Shown one piece after another: positions 1 to 11,750 of a DNA stretch of 64,000 bases; position 1 is the stretch's first letter; every line of letters begins with the position of its first letter. The notes beneath the pieces were generated by a model, which saw only the letters and a list, made by a program, of their open reading frames with translations, did not search any database and was not told where the DNA came from. A program made the position numbers and the translations under genes. The DNA is from Aphidius gifuensis. Taxonomy: Eukaryota; Arthropoda; Insecta; Hymenoptera; Braconidae. The DNA lies in NCBI RefSeq assembly GCF_014905175.1, contig NC_057790.1:17510469-17574468 (forward strand). Reading direction: 5' to 3'.

Positions 1-595
1 TCTCTCTTTTTTTTTTTTTCGTTTAGTATACTTTAATTTTATTCTCAGCTAGACTTCTTTGTTGTTGTTATTTTTTTTTTGTTGAAAATTGAAAATAGTT
101 AAATAAATTTCTAGTATTCTAATGTCTCGATTGCCCCTGTCCTACATGTTACGCATATGCCCACGTTCATTGTGTATTTTATCTTAAAATCAAGCACTTT
201 TTCTTCTAGAATAAATATTAATTTACTTGAATATTTATTATAATGATTAAAGTGAAAATAATTTATTATTATTATGTATTATTGTCATTTATTGATGAAT
301 AAGTATTTTTTTGTTTAATTTAATAATTTTTTTTTTTCCTTTTAAAATGATGATTTTGTATGGTAATGGTGATATGGGAATGGTGATAGAGGGAGATACG
401 ATGAGTATTGATAAAGCCGGATGTGATGGTATGTTGATCCGGTGAATGAACGAACGGATGGGCGTGTTTATACGACAGGTTTATAATTTCCTTTTGCCAA
501 AAAAAAAAAAAAAAATAACAAAATTAATTATATTTTGAATTAATTTAATGATAAAAAAACATTTGTTATAAAATTATTGATTTATTTTGTATTTT
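1..595. other. Intergenic region, no gene seen
   Basis: AT-rich DNA with poly-T and poly-A runs. A somewhat less AT-rich patch at about 340-480 contains several ATG triplets but no sustained reading frame. It lies 3' of the helicase gene and may include its 3' UTR. No RNA gene was recognised. Confidence 0.5.
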
Positions 596-2674
596 TTATC
601 CTGATGATGATAAAAGTTGATCCATTTCTTCATCCATTGCTTTATCATTTTTTTCACTTTCTTGATCTTGAAGATCAAATATTGGTAATGCTTTATTTCT
701 TCTAGTTGCTCTTTCAATTTTTTTAGTTAATTCAATTTCTAATTTACGAGATATAAAATTAATAACACGTCCAGGTTGTCTACTGCCAATTCTTCCTGTT
801 CTACCACATCTATTAAATTATAAAAATTAAATTATTCATTTTGTTAAATGTTATTAAATGCTTGGTTTTTGTTGTTAAAATTACCTGTGTATGTAATCAG
901 CAGTATTAAGTGGAAAATCATAATTAATAACACAATCAACAGTAACTGTATCAAGACCTCTTGCTGTTGAATTTGTTGTACATATTACACTAACTTCTCC
1001 ATTACGAAATTTCCAATATTGATCTCTTCTTATTGGTGTTGGCATATTACCATGTAATGAAACAGCATTTATATTCATATTATTTAAAAATATTGACATC
1101 CAATCACAAGTTGCAGTGTCATTACAAAATATTAATGTTGATTCTTTTTTTGATGTACGTGCTTTCATTATTTTTAATAATGCAGCAGGTTTTTGTTGTG
1201 GTCCAAGACGCATGAATTTTTGTGGTATCAATACACGATGAATATTTTTTGTTTGTATAGGAAGAATTGATTCCAACTGTAAAATAATAAATTAAAAAAA
1301 TTAATTGATTTATTATTTCATTTGTTGTTGAGTTTTTTAAGATACTTTACATCAATAACTCTTTGTAAATAGCTTGGATATGTTGATGGCATTGTTGCTG
1401 ATGCCATTGTCAATTGACTGCTAACTGGAGCTTTTGTTGCATCAGTTGTTTGTTTAAAACCAAACTAAAATTAAAACAAAAAACATATTATTCATTTTAT
1501 ATTATAATGATAATTTTAAATAATAATAATATTATTACATTAATTCTTTTGATAAAATGTGATAATTTTTCTTCATAAGTTTCATCAAAAAGTGCATGTG
1601 CTTCATCCAAAACAGTATGACGTATTTGATCAAGTTTATATACACGCGTTGTTGTTAATTTACTTGTCAATCCAACTGTACCAATTAAAATATCAACATA
1701 ATTTACTGGAGGATTACGCATTAAATATTTTGTTCTACCACCAATAAGAGATTTAACACTGATATCCAAATCATCAGCTATTTTTCTAGCTTCATTCTGT
1801 AATTAAAAATTTATTATTAATTAAATTAAATTAATCAATTATTAATATTATTTAAATACTTACTCCAATTTGTAATACTAATTCTCTACTTGGTGCAAGT
1901 ATTAATACAAGAGGTGTATTTTTTTTTGGTTCAACTAATTTTTTCCAACGTTGTATTTGATCAATTATTGGCAAAAGATATGTATGAGTTTTACCAGTTC
2001 CAGTTTCAGCTTGTATCATTGTATTTTGACCAGCTAAAATTTCTGGTATTCCATATTTTTGTATTGTTGTTGGTTCATTATATCCAAGTTTCTTAACAAT
2101 ATCTGATAATTTTGATGTAATACCTAAATCTCTAAATGTTACATTTTCAAGTTTTTTATTTTCTTCTTCATCAATTTTCTGTAATTAAATTTAATTATTT
2201 AAAAATAATTATCATCATTGTTTATAATTTAAATATAAAATAATTATTGTTTTTTAATTACCTGAATAACTGGATAAATTGTAAAAAAATCACCTCTAGA
2301 ATTTAGATGATTCCAACCATCACAAGCAATTGGTACAATTTCATATTTTGAATATTCAGTACCATCATAAAAATCAAATTCATTACGTTTACATTTTATT
2401 ATTGGTTTTTTAATTATTTCTGGTGTTTGTTCAATTTCAATTATGTCATTGTCATCATCAGCTGGTAGTATATATCGATCTTGACATACTGATGTTACCT
2501 ATTAAATAACAAATCAAAATTAATATGATTTTTAATCAATTAAAAACATTGAACACATGTATATAATTAGTATAAATAAATCATTATACTTACATTGTAT
2601 TTACGAATATTTTTAATACTGTTAGATCTAGTAATTTGACACAATTGACACAATTTTTTAATTAACATATGCAT
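596..2674 (-). CDS. DDX28: DDX28-like mitochondrial DEAD-box RNA helicase
   Basis: Seven exons (2594-2674, 2262-2498, 1864-2178, 1539-1796, 1351-1464, 885-1276, 596-809) join in frame to 536 residues, close to the usual DDX28 length of about 540. Helicase motifs appear in order: Q motif (EPTTIQKYGIPEILAGQ), motif I AETGTGKT, Ia APSREL, motif II written DEAH rather than DEAD, motif III SAT, motif IV region TLIFCND, motif V TARGLD, motif VI HRCGRTGR. The C-terminal stretch after motif VI (RVINFISRKLEIELTKKIE, then RRNKALP) resembles DDX28. The N-terminus is short, basic and poor in acidic residues, as expected of a mitochondrial targeting peptide. DDX28 is known to act in mitochondrial large-subunit ribosome assembly; that role is transferred by family and was not seen directly. 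The start is the outermost ATG of exon 1; a second in-frame ATG lies two codons downstream. Confidence 0.82.
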
Positions 2675-3436
2675 TGTTTAATTATTTTGTAAACAATTAT
2701 TATTCATTATTTTTATTTATTATAACCTCTTAGAATTTATCAGACACAATTGAAAAGATAATTTTCAAGGTAACCATCTTATTTTTTATCATCATCTAGA
2801 GCAATCTAGAGTGAAGATTCATATGGTCAACAGAGGCAGCACGTATCAAGTCACACACTCACAAATGTGTTTACATTTTACAAATAATAAACAACAATAA
2901 ACAATAACATTTGTTATTAATTATTAATTTATTATATATATTTAATTTATAATTATTATTGAATTGGTTCAATTGATTAATTTTTTTGTGTTATTTATTG
3001 TTTAGTCTTTTTTATTTTTATCAAAAATAAACAAAAAAGAAGGTAAATAAAATTGAGCAAGCAAAATAATGTATTTTTTCGTTATGAGCTTTAATTAGTA
3101 TTGTTTTTAATAACAAATAAAAAATATATAAATTAACAATTGAATTTATTTAGGATATGAAGAATTATATATTTTATTTTTTTTAGATTATCAGCAATTA
3201 TATTGAGATGGACATCATGAAGTCTGTTCAAAGTTTATGTAAATTTTTGCTGATGGTGATTTTTTGGGTGCAGGGTCATAGATATCATCATAAAAGTTTA
3301 TCAAACGACTGACACATCAACCAATTTTAATGAGTTTTTTTTTAACCCTTGATAAGATAATTATCATGTTATAAATAACCGACAGAATGTGATCAATAAT
3401 TTATTTAGCAAGTTGCTCTTAACAGCATCAAACAAA
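2675..3436. other. Divergent intergenic region between helicase and FABP
   Basis: The region holds the 5' flanks of two divergently transcribed genes. It is AT-rich throughout. A slightly more complex stretch at about 3200-3330 probably belongs to the FABP 5' region. No further gene is visible. Confidence 0.4.
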
Positions 3437-3981
3437 ATGTCTTTTTCTGGTACTTTTATTTATGAGAGAAGCGAAGGTTTAGAACAATTGGTAGCTAAAA
3501 TTGGAGGACCAGGTGCTGTTGAAAACTTTAAAATTTTTCATCGAACAAGGCCACATGTTAGAGCTACTCGTTCTGGTGATAGTTTCACCTATACTTTTTA
3601 TATGTGTGATGATAATATTATCAACACTTTTAAAATTGGTGAAGAATTTAAAGAGACCACCTACTTCAAAGATGTTGCTCAGGTAATTTAATCAACTTGA
3701 AGAATAATAAATTTATTAGAAAAGAAGAATAATTGTTTTATTATTTTGCAGTCAGTCGTAACGATAAGTGGTGATAACATCATGTATGTAGTCAGCAAAC
3801 TTGAGAATGGCAATTCATTTAATCGTGAAATAATATTTTCACCTGAAGGATCTATCATTGTAAGAATTTAATCATTTAAATATTTGATTTAATTAAATAG
3901 ATACAAAAATAATTCTGTTTTTAGCACTTTACTGAATCGAAATATGGAACCAAAGCAACTTCTTGGTACAGACGTATTTAA
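3437..3981 (+). CDS. Divergent intracellular fatty-acid-binding protein
   Basis: Three exons (3437-3682, 3752-3859, 3925-3981), all phase 0, give 136 residues, the usual size for a cytosolic FABP/CRABP. The family signature is clear in the middle of exon 1: a GDSFTYTF strand is followed by FKIGEEFKETT, matching the canonical F-K-x-G-E-E-F-x-E-T-T block. Such proteins form a ten-stranded beta barrel that carries fatty acids or retinoids in the cytosol. The C-terminus reads TSWYRRI, where most members have T-R-x-Y, so the usual carboxylate-binding arginine appears to be serine. The ATG at 3437 was preferred to an in-frame ATG at 3389 because it starts at the conserved SFSGTF strand. An AATAAA lies about 75 bp after the stop. 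The family is secure; the ligand is unknown. Confidence 0.82.
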
Positions 3982-4170
3982 ACAATACATAAACAATTTT
4001 TAAAAATAAAAAAAAATGAAAATTCTCAATGTTTAAAAGATTTTTTTTTCAAAACAATAAATATGTTTATAATAAACCTTATATTTTGTACGAAAAAAAA
4101 TTTATTATGTTGTTTAAATAAAATGTTTATATTTAAAAAATTTTTAATTTTTTTTTTCATAATACAGTAT

Positions 4171-4929
4171 TTAATTTAAGCGCCATAAAAAAATGGCCGC
4201 TAAAAAAAAGATGTCGCTGTGTCGAACCAGTTACCAGACTGAACCAGAGCAGAACCAGAGTACCAGACCTCCATTGAAAACCATAAGTAAAAAGTCCTAA
4301 GAAAAACTAACCCTTGTGAATTGTGTTACCAAGATGTGAGTATTTTTAACAACAATATTATTTTATATTATTTAAATAATTATATCCACAAAGTTATGTG
4401 AAAATTAGATAGATAAAAAATTTCTTAATCGATTAAAATAATAGGTGTTTTGCCAATGTGTATAGTTATTGAGTTTGGATTGAAACAAATTATTCATGTA
4501 ACCGCGTGGCAACATGACACCCTGCTGTTTTTTTAATAATCCATATAGTTTAATTTATTTATTTATAAAAAAAAAATATTTATTATATAATAATTTTTCA
4601 AAAAAAAAAATAGATTGAATCAAATCTGTCCTGTAAAAAGTGTGTGCTTATAATTTCCCATTTTTTTTATTTTTTTTTTTTAAATAAAAAAAAAAGAAAG
4701 TTTTTTGTTATTGTTGAATAAAATATTATTGTTTATTTGTTTATCATTAAATTGTTTAATTTAATTTTAAAAAATCCAAGAATAATATTATAATTTGATT
4801 GAGAAATTTTTAAATAGTTAAATAAAAATTAAATTTAATAATTAATTTTAAGGCTCAACTAGACATCCTAACCTTTCAATATGATTTAACATCCTAACAA
4901 ATGATTTTTTATTTTTCAGTTGAATCATC
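4171..4929 (+). promoter_or_regulatory. RpS5 promoter, untranslated first exon and 5' UTR intron
   Basis: A GC-richer block at about 4180-4335 stands out in AT-rich flanks. It ends at a good donor (AAGAT then GTGAGT near 4335). A 5' UTR intron probably runs to the acceptor TTTTTCAG at about 4919, ten bases before the RpS5 ATG. The block contains five ACCAG copies between 4226 and 4266. A non-coding first exon is typical of ribosomal protein genes; the transcription start itself was not located. Confidence 0.55.
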
Positions 4930-5670
4930 ATGGCAATCGATCAAGGAGAAACAGCAGTTTTGTCAACTGAAAATGTTGAAACCTTGCCAATGCCAACATT
5001 GGCATCATCAACTGAACTTCCTGAAATTGAATTATTCGGTCGTTGGTCATGTGAAGATGTCACAGTAAATGATATATCTCTTCAAGATTATGTTGCTGTC
5101 AAGGAAAAGTATTGTCGTTATTTGCCACATTCTAGTCAACGTTATTCAGTCAAAAGATTCAGAAAGGCTCAATGTCCAATTGTTGAAAGATTGGTAAATT
5201 CCTTGATGATGCACGGTCGTAATAATGGAAAAAAATTAATGGCAGTCAGAATTGTCAAACATTCATTTGAAATTATCCATTTGTTAACTAATGAAAATCC
5301 ACTTCAGGTAATTTAAATAATTAAAAGAATCATTGTTTATATTTTTCATACAAATATATCTTACTTTTTGCTTTTTTTTTCGTAGGTTTTGGTAAGTGCT
5401 GTCATCAATTCAGGACCACGTGAAGATTCAACACGTATTGGTCGTGCTGGTACAGTTCGTCGTCAAGCTGTTGATGTTTCTCCACTTCGTCGTGTTAATC
5501 AAGCAATTTGGTTATTATGTACTGGTGCAAGAGAAGCAGCTTTCCGTAATATTAAAACAATTGCTGAATGTCTTGCTGACGAATTAATTAATGCTGCTAA
5601 AGGATCATCAAATTCTTATGCCATCAAAAAGAAGGATGAACTTGAACGTGTTGCTAAATCCAACCGTTAA
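4930..5670 (+). CDS. RpS5: Ribosomal protein S5 (uS7)
   Basis: Two coding exons (4930-5307 and 5386-5670) join in phase 0 to give 220 residues, within the range of animal RPS5. The sequence is strongly conserved: residues around 40-60 (LFGRWSCEDVTVNDISLQDY), the KYCRYLPHS block, RFRKAQCPIVERL, then SGPREDSTRIGRAGTVRRQA and the C-terminal KKKDELERVAKSNR. uS7 sits in the head of the 40S subunit, contacting the E-site tRNA and mRNA exit. The N-terminal roughly 35 residues are acidic and variable, as in insect RpS5. It is convergent with the channel gene, with stops only 150 bp apart. Confidence 0.97.
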
Positions 5671-5820
5671 TCATAGCATCATTATATTATATATAATTTC
5701 TAAATAAAAAAAAAAAAAGTATTTTTTTCTTCTAGAAATATTGAGTTGTTTATTTTTACTTTGATGTAAAACAAAAGCTGTTTAGTATTTGTTATAAGAA
5801 CACTTTTTACTTTTTACTAA

Positions 5821-7813
5821 TTACGAATTTTTTTCTCTTAATAATGATTTATCCAAACTTTCAATTGCTAATTTTTTTAACTTTTTTAATAGATTTGGAT
5901 ATGGTTCAAGTATACGTAAAAAATCAGATTGTTTTAATACACAAATTTCTGTTGTTTCAAGAGCTTTAACAGTTGCTTGACGTACTTGATTTTCAATAAC
6001 AAGAGTTAATTCACCAAAATACGAGCCATCTTCTAAATAACAAAATTCTAAATGATTTTTTGTTGATATTGATACTGTACCAGCAACAATATAATGCATT
6101 TCATTACCAATACTTCCAATTTTTACAATTACATCATCTTTTAAATAAACTTTTGTTTCAAGATGTTGTACTATTTGTCCAAGTATTTTTTTAGGTAAGT
6201 ACTTGAAAAAATCTACTCTTTTAATGAGTTTTGAATGACGATTTAAAAGTACTGCCTTGAAATAAACAATAGAATTTATAATTTATTAATACATGATTTA
6301 AATAATTGATGAAATAATATTACTTCTCTTAAATGTGGTGATATATTTTCAAGAACAAATGCTTCTTGATCAAATCCTCTTTTACACCAATAATTAAAAT
6401 ATGTCATAATTCGTTTTTGTAAATTTGATGGTAATTCTTTGTATTTCATGTATTCTTGAAGTTCTTGATGAAGTTTAACATTTCTTTTTTTAGATGGATT
6501 AAACTTTGTTACTAGTTGATAAAATTGTACTGAAATAATTTAGATAATTACATTTTTTCTTTACTAAAATATTTAAATAATAATAGATTATTATTTTTAC
6601 TTAGAACATAGATATATCCAATTCGACCAAGAAGTATTAAAAATATATTTAACATCATATCTTCAACTGATTTCATATCAAGATAATGAGCTGAACTCGC
6701 CAATGATATTGATGCACGATTTGCACTAGCAACATAACGTGTAAATATTGTTGTTCGTTGTTTCATATAATCAGAAGCTAGCCATGAACTTGATAAAAGA
6801 AAAAACATGATTATTAATTATTAATTGAATATTAAAAATAATTATTATCGAAACATACGGACGAGTTGATTTATTCCAGCCAATTTTTTCACCAACAAGT
6901 GGAACATAAAGCTCCATACAAGCAGCCCAATGTATACAAGTAATAATTATTATACTCATTTTAATTATTTTATAAAATTCAAATGAAAATTCATATCTTT
7001 CATTTAGTCGATTGAAATAAAATATAACATTTCTTATTCTAAATATTTTTAAAAGATAAAAGCTAGACCATTCCAATTGACATTTTTTTTTATCATTTAA
7101 AATTATAGCAAATGGAAATGCTGTTATTAAATCCAGCATAAAAAATGATTTAATATATTTTCTAAATAAACAAACAACAATATTATCAATAATTATACAT
7201 TTGTTTAAATTAAAAAATATTTACCTTATGATAGTTTGTGGTTTTAAAACAGTTGTTAAAGTTGTTTGATCAAGATAGCCAGTAAAAAAACAGACAAATG
7301 TATCAATGATAAATCCAAGATCAATTAATGAAAGTACAATAATTAAATCCCATTTATTTTTATTAATATAAAATGCAAGATAAAATGGTAATATAATAAG
7401 TGACACAAAGCTAAATGTTATCATCAATAAAATCCATATGTTACGAAATTCACTTAATGGATGAATTATCCAAGGATAATATTTAATTTGTTTTTCAATT
7501 TCTTTATCAATTTGTATACTACTTTTTAAACATCTTTTTATCATTGGATGTTTACGTGAAACAATAATACGTTTTTTAATCCATCTTTTTATTTCATTAA
7601 ACCAATTGATACCTGGTATTAGTTGCTTGATTGGATCATTGATATTATTATCTTTAAATTTATGAACAAAATCAGGTGTTGTTTCCTTGAATAATAATAA
7701 ATTTATAATTGATTATAAGTTAATAATTATTTTGTTTATTTAAATATTTATTAATAAGATACCACATGTTCATCTGATGATGATTGTGATGGTACCAATT
7801 CCATCAACTCCAT
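5821..7813 (-). CDS. Divergent cyclic-nucleotide-gated/HCN-like channel subunit
   Basis: Six exons (7763-7813, 7225-7685, 6859-7161, 6601-6788, 6324-6529, 5821-6255) join in frame to 547 residues. The N-terminal half carries hydrophobic segments, including a FRNIWILLMITFSFVSLII S1-like segment and a sparsely charged S4-like LLKIFRIRN segment. The C-terminal half has a clear C-linker (ELQEYMKYKELPSNLQKRI) and a cyclic-nucleotide-binding domain with DGSYFGELTL and RQATVKA. In the pore loop the expected GYG or GE filter is absent: aligned by the following helix (SVEDMML, matching SLTDMWL of HCN channels), the filter reads SAH. HCN and CNG channels are tetrameric plasma-membrane cation channels opened by cAMP or cGMP. 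This one may be non-conducting, a modulatory subunit, or unusually selective. The superfamily is secure; the subfamily is not. Confidence 0.8.
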
Positions 7814-8313
7814 TATAAATAAAAAATTATTACTTAAATATTAAATAAATAATTAATAATGTTTTTTATTTTTCATTTTAAATGAAGTTGTTTATTTATA
7901 AAATCTTTTGTTTATATATTATTTTTTTTTCTGTTGCAGGTTTTGTAAATTCCCGCTTAAAAATGGCTGACAGTGGTTCGTGATTTTAATTGGTAATTGG
8001 TACCGGATTTCCCCTCGACCATTTATTAGACATTTTCCCGCTTATTTTAGCAGTGTTTTGTTTTTTTTACATAACCCAGCCAAACCTTAGACCATTCATC
8101 ATTGTTATTTTTTTTACCGTTTTTCTCTCAATTCCTCGAAGCAGTCTTCATCAGTTTTCACTTTTCTTAATATCAATTACGACAGTCGACAAGCATGACC
8201 ATTGACTAAACTTGTTAAAGCCTGTGCCAACACGTGTAACTTGATAGATAGTTAAAAGAAATATAAAACTTAGATAGATCAAATATAATTAGTTGTTTTA
8301 TTTTGTGTTAATC
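7814..8313. promoter_or_regulatory. Divergent upstream region of channel and F-box genes
   Basis: About 500 bp separate two divergently transcribed genes. A GC-richer stretch at about 7940-8230 follows a pyrimidine tract and a TTGCAG, which could be a splice acceptor for an untranslated F-box exon. A YY1-like ATGGC core (AAAATGGCTGAC) is present near 7960. No core promoter element can be assigned with confidence. Confidence 0.4.
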
Positions 8314-9923
8314 ATGGCACAATTTACTAAAAAAAGAAGAGTTGAATTATCAGAATATGATGAAGTTATGACAATGGATCAATTTCCTGATGCTGTTATG
8401 ACAAAAATATTTTCTAATCTTGCATCTGTAGAAAAAATACGTTTATCAAGAGGTAAGAAATTAATATTATTTATCATCAATTAGCTCATATAAACTTTGA
8501 AAATTTAATTGATAAAAATAAAAACAGTTGAAAAGAAAATAAATTAATTAACATATTAGTAATTTTGCTTTGATTATCAATTTAGTCGTTTTATAATCAA
8601 CCAAATAAATCAAAAATTATTTATATATATATTATTTTTAATTTACAGTGTGCAAACAATGGAATACTGTAGCTCATCAACCCTGGAAAAATGCTGATTT
8701 TTTGAGTTTTTATGGTTTAGAATCACGAAGAAATCCACTTGTTGATGATCATATAAATAAAAGAATTGTTTTAAAAACAACAAATCCAAAAATTTATCGT
8801 AAAGTATTATCATTGTGTGGTGATAATATTATATTTCTATCATTATCAGATAAAATTGATATTTTTAATGCAAGTATATTAACATCAATTGCTGAATATT
8901 GTCAAAATTTAACACATTTACGTATAAATCATATATATGATCCTTACAATGCTGGATTAAATCAATTATTATGTGTTAATAAAAATCTTGAATTATTTAC
9001 AATCAGTGATTTTAATGACTACAATCGTTTGGCACGTTGTCTTCGTCATCTTCCAACACAAACATTAAGAGAATTAAAAATACGTTCATCTGAAAAACAA
9101 TTAAATATTGAGCCTTATATTCAAAGTTTAAACACAGTAAGTATTTAATTATTTTAAATTACTTGTTTTATGTTTTATATAATATTTTTTTTTTTTTATT
9201 TCAGTTACTTCATAAAACATCATTAACAAGTTTAAACATTGATTGTGGTGATGATAAAACAATTAAAACAATTAGTGAACATAAAGACATAAAATTTTTA
9301 TCACTACGTCGTTTTTCATCAGAAAGTGATATTGATTTTAGTCATATATCTAAATTATGTAATTTAATACATGTTGATTTTTCTTATTGTCGAAATTATG
9401 TTAATGATAATGTCATTGAATGTATTGTTAAAAATGCAAAAAATATAAAAATTCTTGATTTAAATGGTAAGTAATAAATTGAAATAAATATAATAAATTA
9501 ATTTATTTTTTTTAATAATATTGTTTTGTTCAATTTTTAGAATGCAATCAAATTACAATGATTGGTCTCAGTGCAATTTGTACAATGACAAAATTGAAAA
9601 AACTTCAACTTGCTGGAGTTGAAGCTGTTGATAATTATGTATTGGATATGATACCATCAAGTGTAACAACACTAGGATTAGCACTTACTAGTATCAATGA
9701 TGATGGTGTTCAGTCATTTATTATGAGACATGATAATCTAATTGATTTAGATATACGTGATTGTGCAATTACAAATGATACACTTCAAGCTGCTGTTGAT
9801 GCAACAAAGTATCGTACAAATAATAAAGTATTGTTGATTGCATATACTTTTAATCCGGTTTATGATTCATCACCATTTAAAGGTGAATCACCATTACTCA
9901 AATTAGTATCAACTATTGGATAA
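8314..9923 (+). CDS. F-box protein with leucine-rich repeats
   Basis: Four exons (8314-8452, 8649-9136, 9205-9466, 9541-9923) give 423 residues in frame. An F-box lies at about residues 20-62 (QFPDAVMTKIFSNL, then VCKQWNTVAHQPW), split by the first intron. The rest is built of LRR-like units such as NLTHLRINHI, SLTSLNIDCG, NIKILDLNECNQIT and NLIDLDIRDCAIT, spaced about 25 residues apart, as in FBXL proteins. Such proteins bind SKP1 through the F-box and present substrates to an SCF ubiquitin ligase through the LRR arc. The C-terminal tail after the last repeat (about 30 residues) has no recognised motif. No ortholog name can be assigned from sequence alone. Confidence 0.82.
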
Positions 9924-11750
9924 TTTAAACAAACATAAGTTAGTATAGATTTCATGACTTTCAGTTTAAAATATTTATAAATTTAGTTGTGAAAAAAAAT
10001 AGAATAATCAAAATGGTATGTACATTTGGCTATGAAAATTATTGAATCAATATTTAGTACAACAAAAAAATCTAAAAATATATTAACAGAAGGTTTTAGG
10101 ATTTTTATTGATTTTTTTTTTTTTTTGATTGTACGAAAATATTTATTCATATAATGTTTTCATGTCAAGCATGTGATATACCATTTGGGATGTTTTATTA
10201 TTTTTTTTTTTTTTAATTTAAATAGTATTTTGAATAGTAAAAAAATATTAAATAGATAAGCAATATTTGCCCTGTCTTTCAAACACACAATTATTTAGAG
10301 ATCACAAGTTTAAAGTTAATAGAAAAATATTCATAGCATCAGCTTGATTATCATCATTTAAATTAGCATGAAATTATCAATCTAGCTTTTGGTAAAACAG
10401 TAAGCTTTCTCATTAAAATCAACACACAGTTATAGTTTAAATATAACGTTTTTATAGTTGTTGATTTGTTTGATTAATAAAGTATATAAAAACAAATATA
10501 TTTATATAAAACTAGAAAAAATAGCGTCGTGAAAAGAATATAGTTTATCTACAAAATTATTACTTTTTTAATCAAAATATTATATTAAGTTTATTATTAA
10601 TATCGTTTTAATTATTTCGTCTCCTAAAAAATATTTTTAACCGTCAATTTATTTTTTTTTTTGTCATCATAATGTCTAACTAATAAAGTTTGTCATTTAA
10701 CTCGAAATATTTCCAGCTAATATTATTAATAAAAATTAAGTAATAAAATATAATTTACTCGTAAATAACAAATTAATTTAAACATCAATTAAATAATGAA
10801 TTACTTACTTTGTTTTTTTTCAAAAAAAGTTGCTACATCAATGACAAGTTGAGTCAATTAGTGAATTTAATTTAATAAAAAAATTGTTGATATTGGATTG
10901 ATATAACTGAATCAACCTGGCATTGAATGAAATTCAAGTTTTTCAATTTAATTCTTACATAAGGTCAGCAGTTAATAAACCATTTTTTTTTTTTTTTTCT
11001 TCTTATTTTATATTTTTTAGTACAATTGTTAGTTTTTGTTTTATTATTGCATTTGAATAAGTGCTCAATAGACCATTGAGCACGACAATGTTGACCTCAT
11101 GAAAATTGGGGCCAAGATGTAACACGATCAATGAAAGACTTGATATATATATTTCTGTGTTAAAAAGCTGATTTTCAGGAAGTACTATACAATGACTTTT
11201 TTAATAGTAAAGAAATATAGACACGTACGTTCAATATAATACAATTTTTCATGTCATTGATAATTAATATCAGTACTATGACCTGTTTACATTATAAATT
11301 CAGTTTAAATTTTTCTATACAAGTCTATTTGACTCAAAGTTCAAAATATTTTATGAGTCCATATGTATAGTGGATAATTTTAATAAATAACAATTGTACT
11401 TTTAAACTCGTATAAAAAAAAAAAAGAAAAGAAAAACAACAACAACAAATAAGTATTGAATATTAATAAAAAATAATAATTTATACAAAGATTGTTTTTT
11501 TTTTTAATAGCTGTCACATAAATCTTACACATAAATAAGATTAACAATTATTAACATTTTTGGGAAGGCCACGGTGACAAAGTTTTACAAATTGTTTTTG
11601 TTTTTTTTTGTGATTAAATGATAAAGATTTTATTATAATTATTTATCTAAGAAAATAAAAAAATGAATGGTTAATTAATTTACGTAAATGTTGTATTGTC
11701 TAACTTTGACAATTGAAAAATTATTATTAATCTATAATTTTCAAAGTTAA
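9924..11750. other. Convergent intergenic region
   Basis: About 1.8 kb of AT-rich DNA lies between the stops of two convergent genes and presumably holds both 3' UTRs. It contains several poly-T runs and AATAAA-like signals on both strands. No reading frame, RNA gene or repeat family was recognised. Confidence 0.5.

Noticed and set aside
7990..8205. 71-residue hydrophobic open frame upstream of the F-box gene
   Set aside because: It lies in the F-box 5' region, starts in poor context, and has composition expected from pyrimidine-rich UTR sequence.
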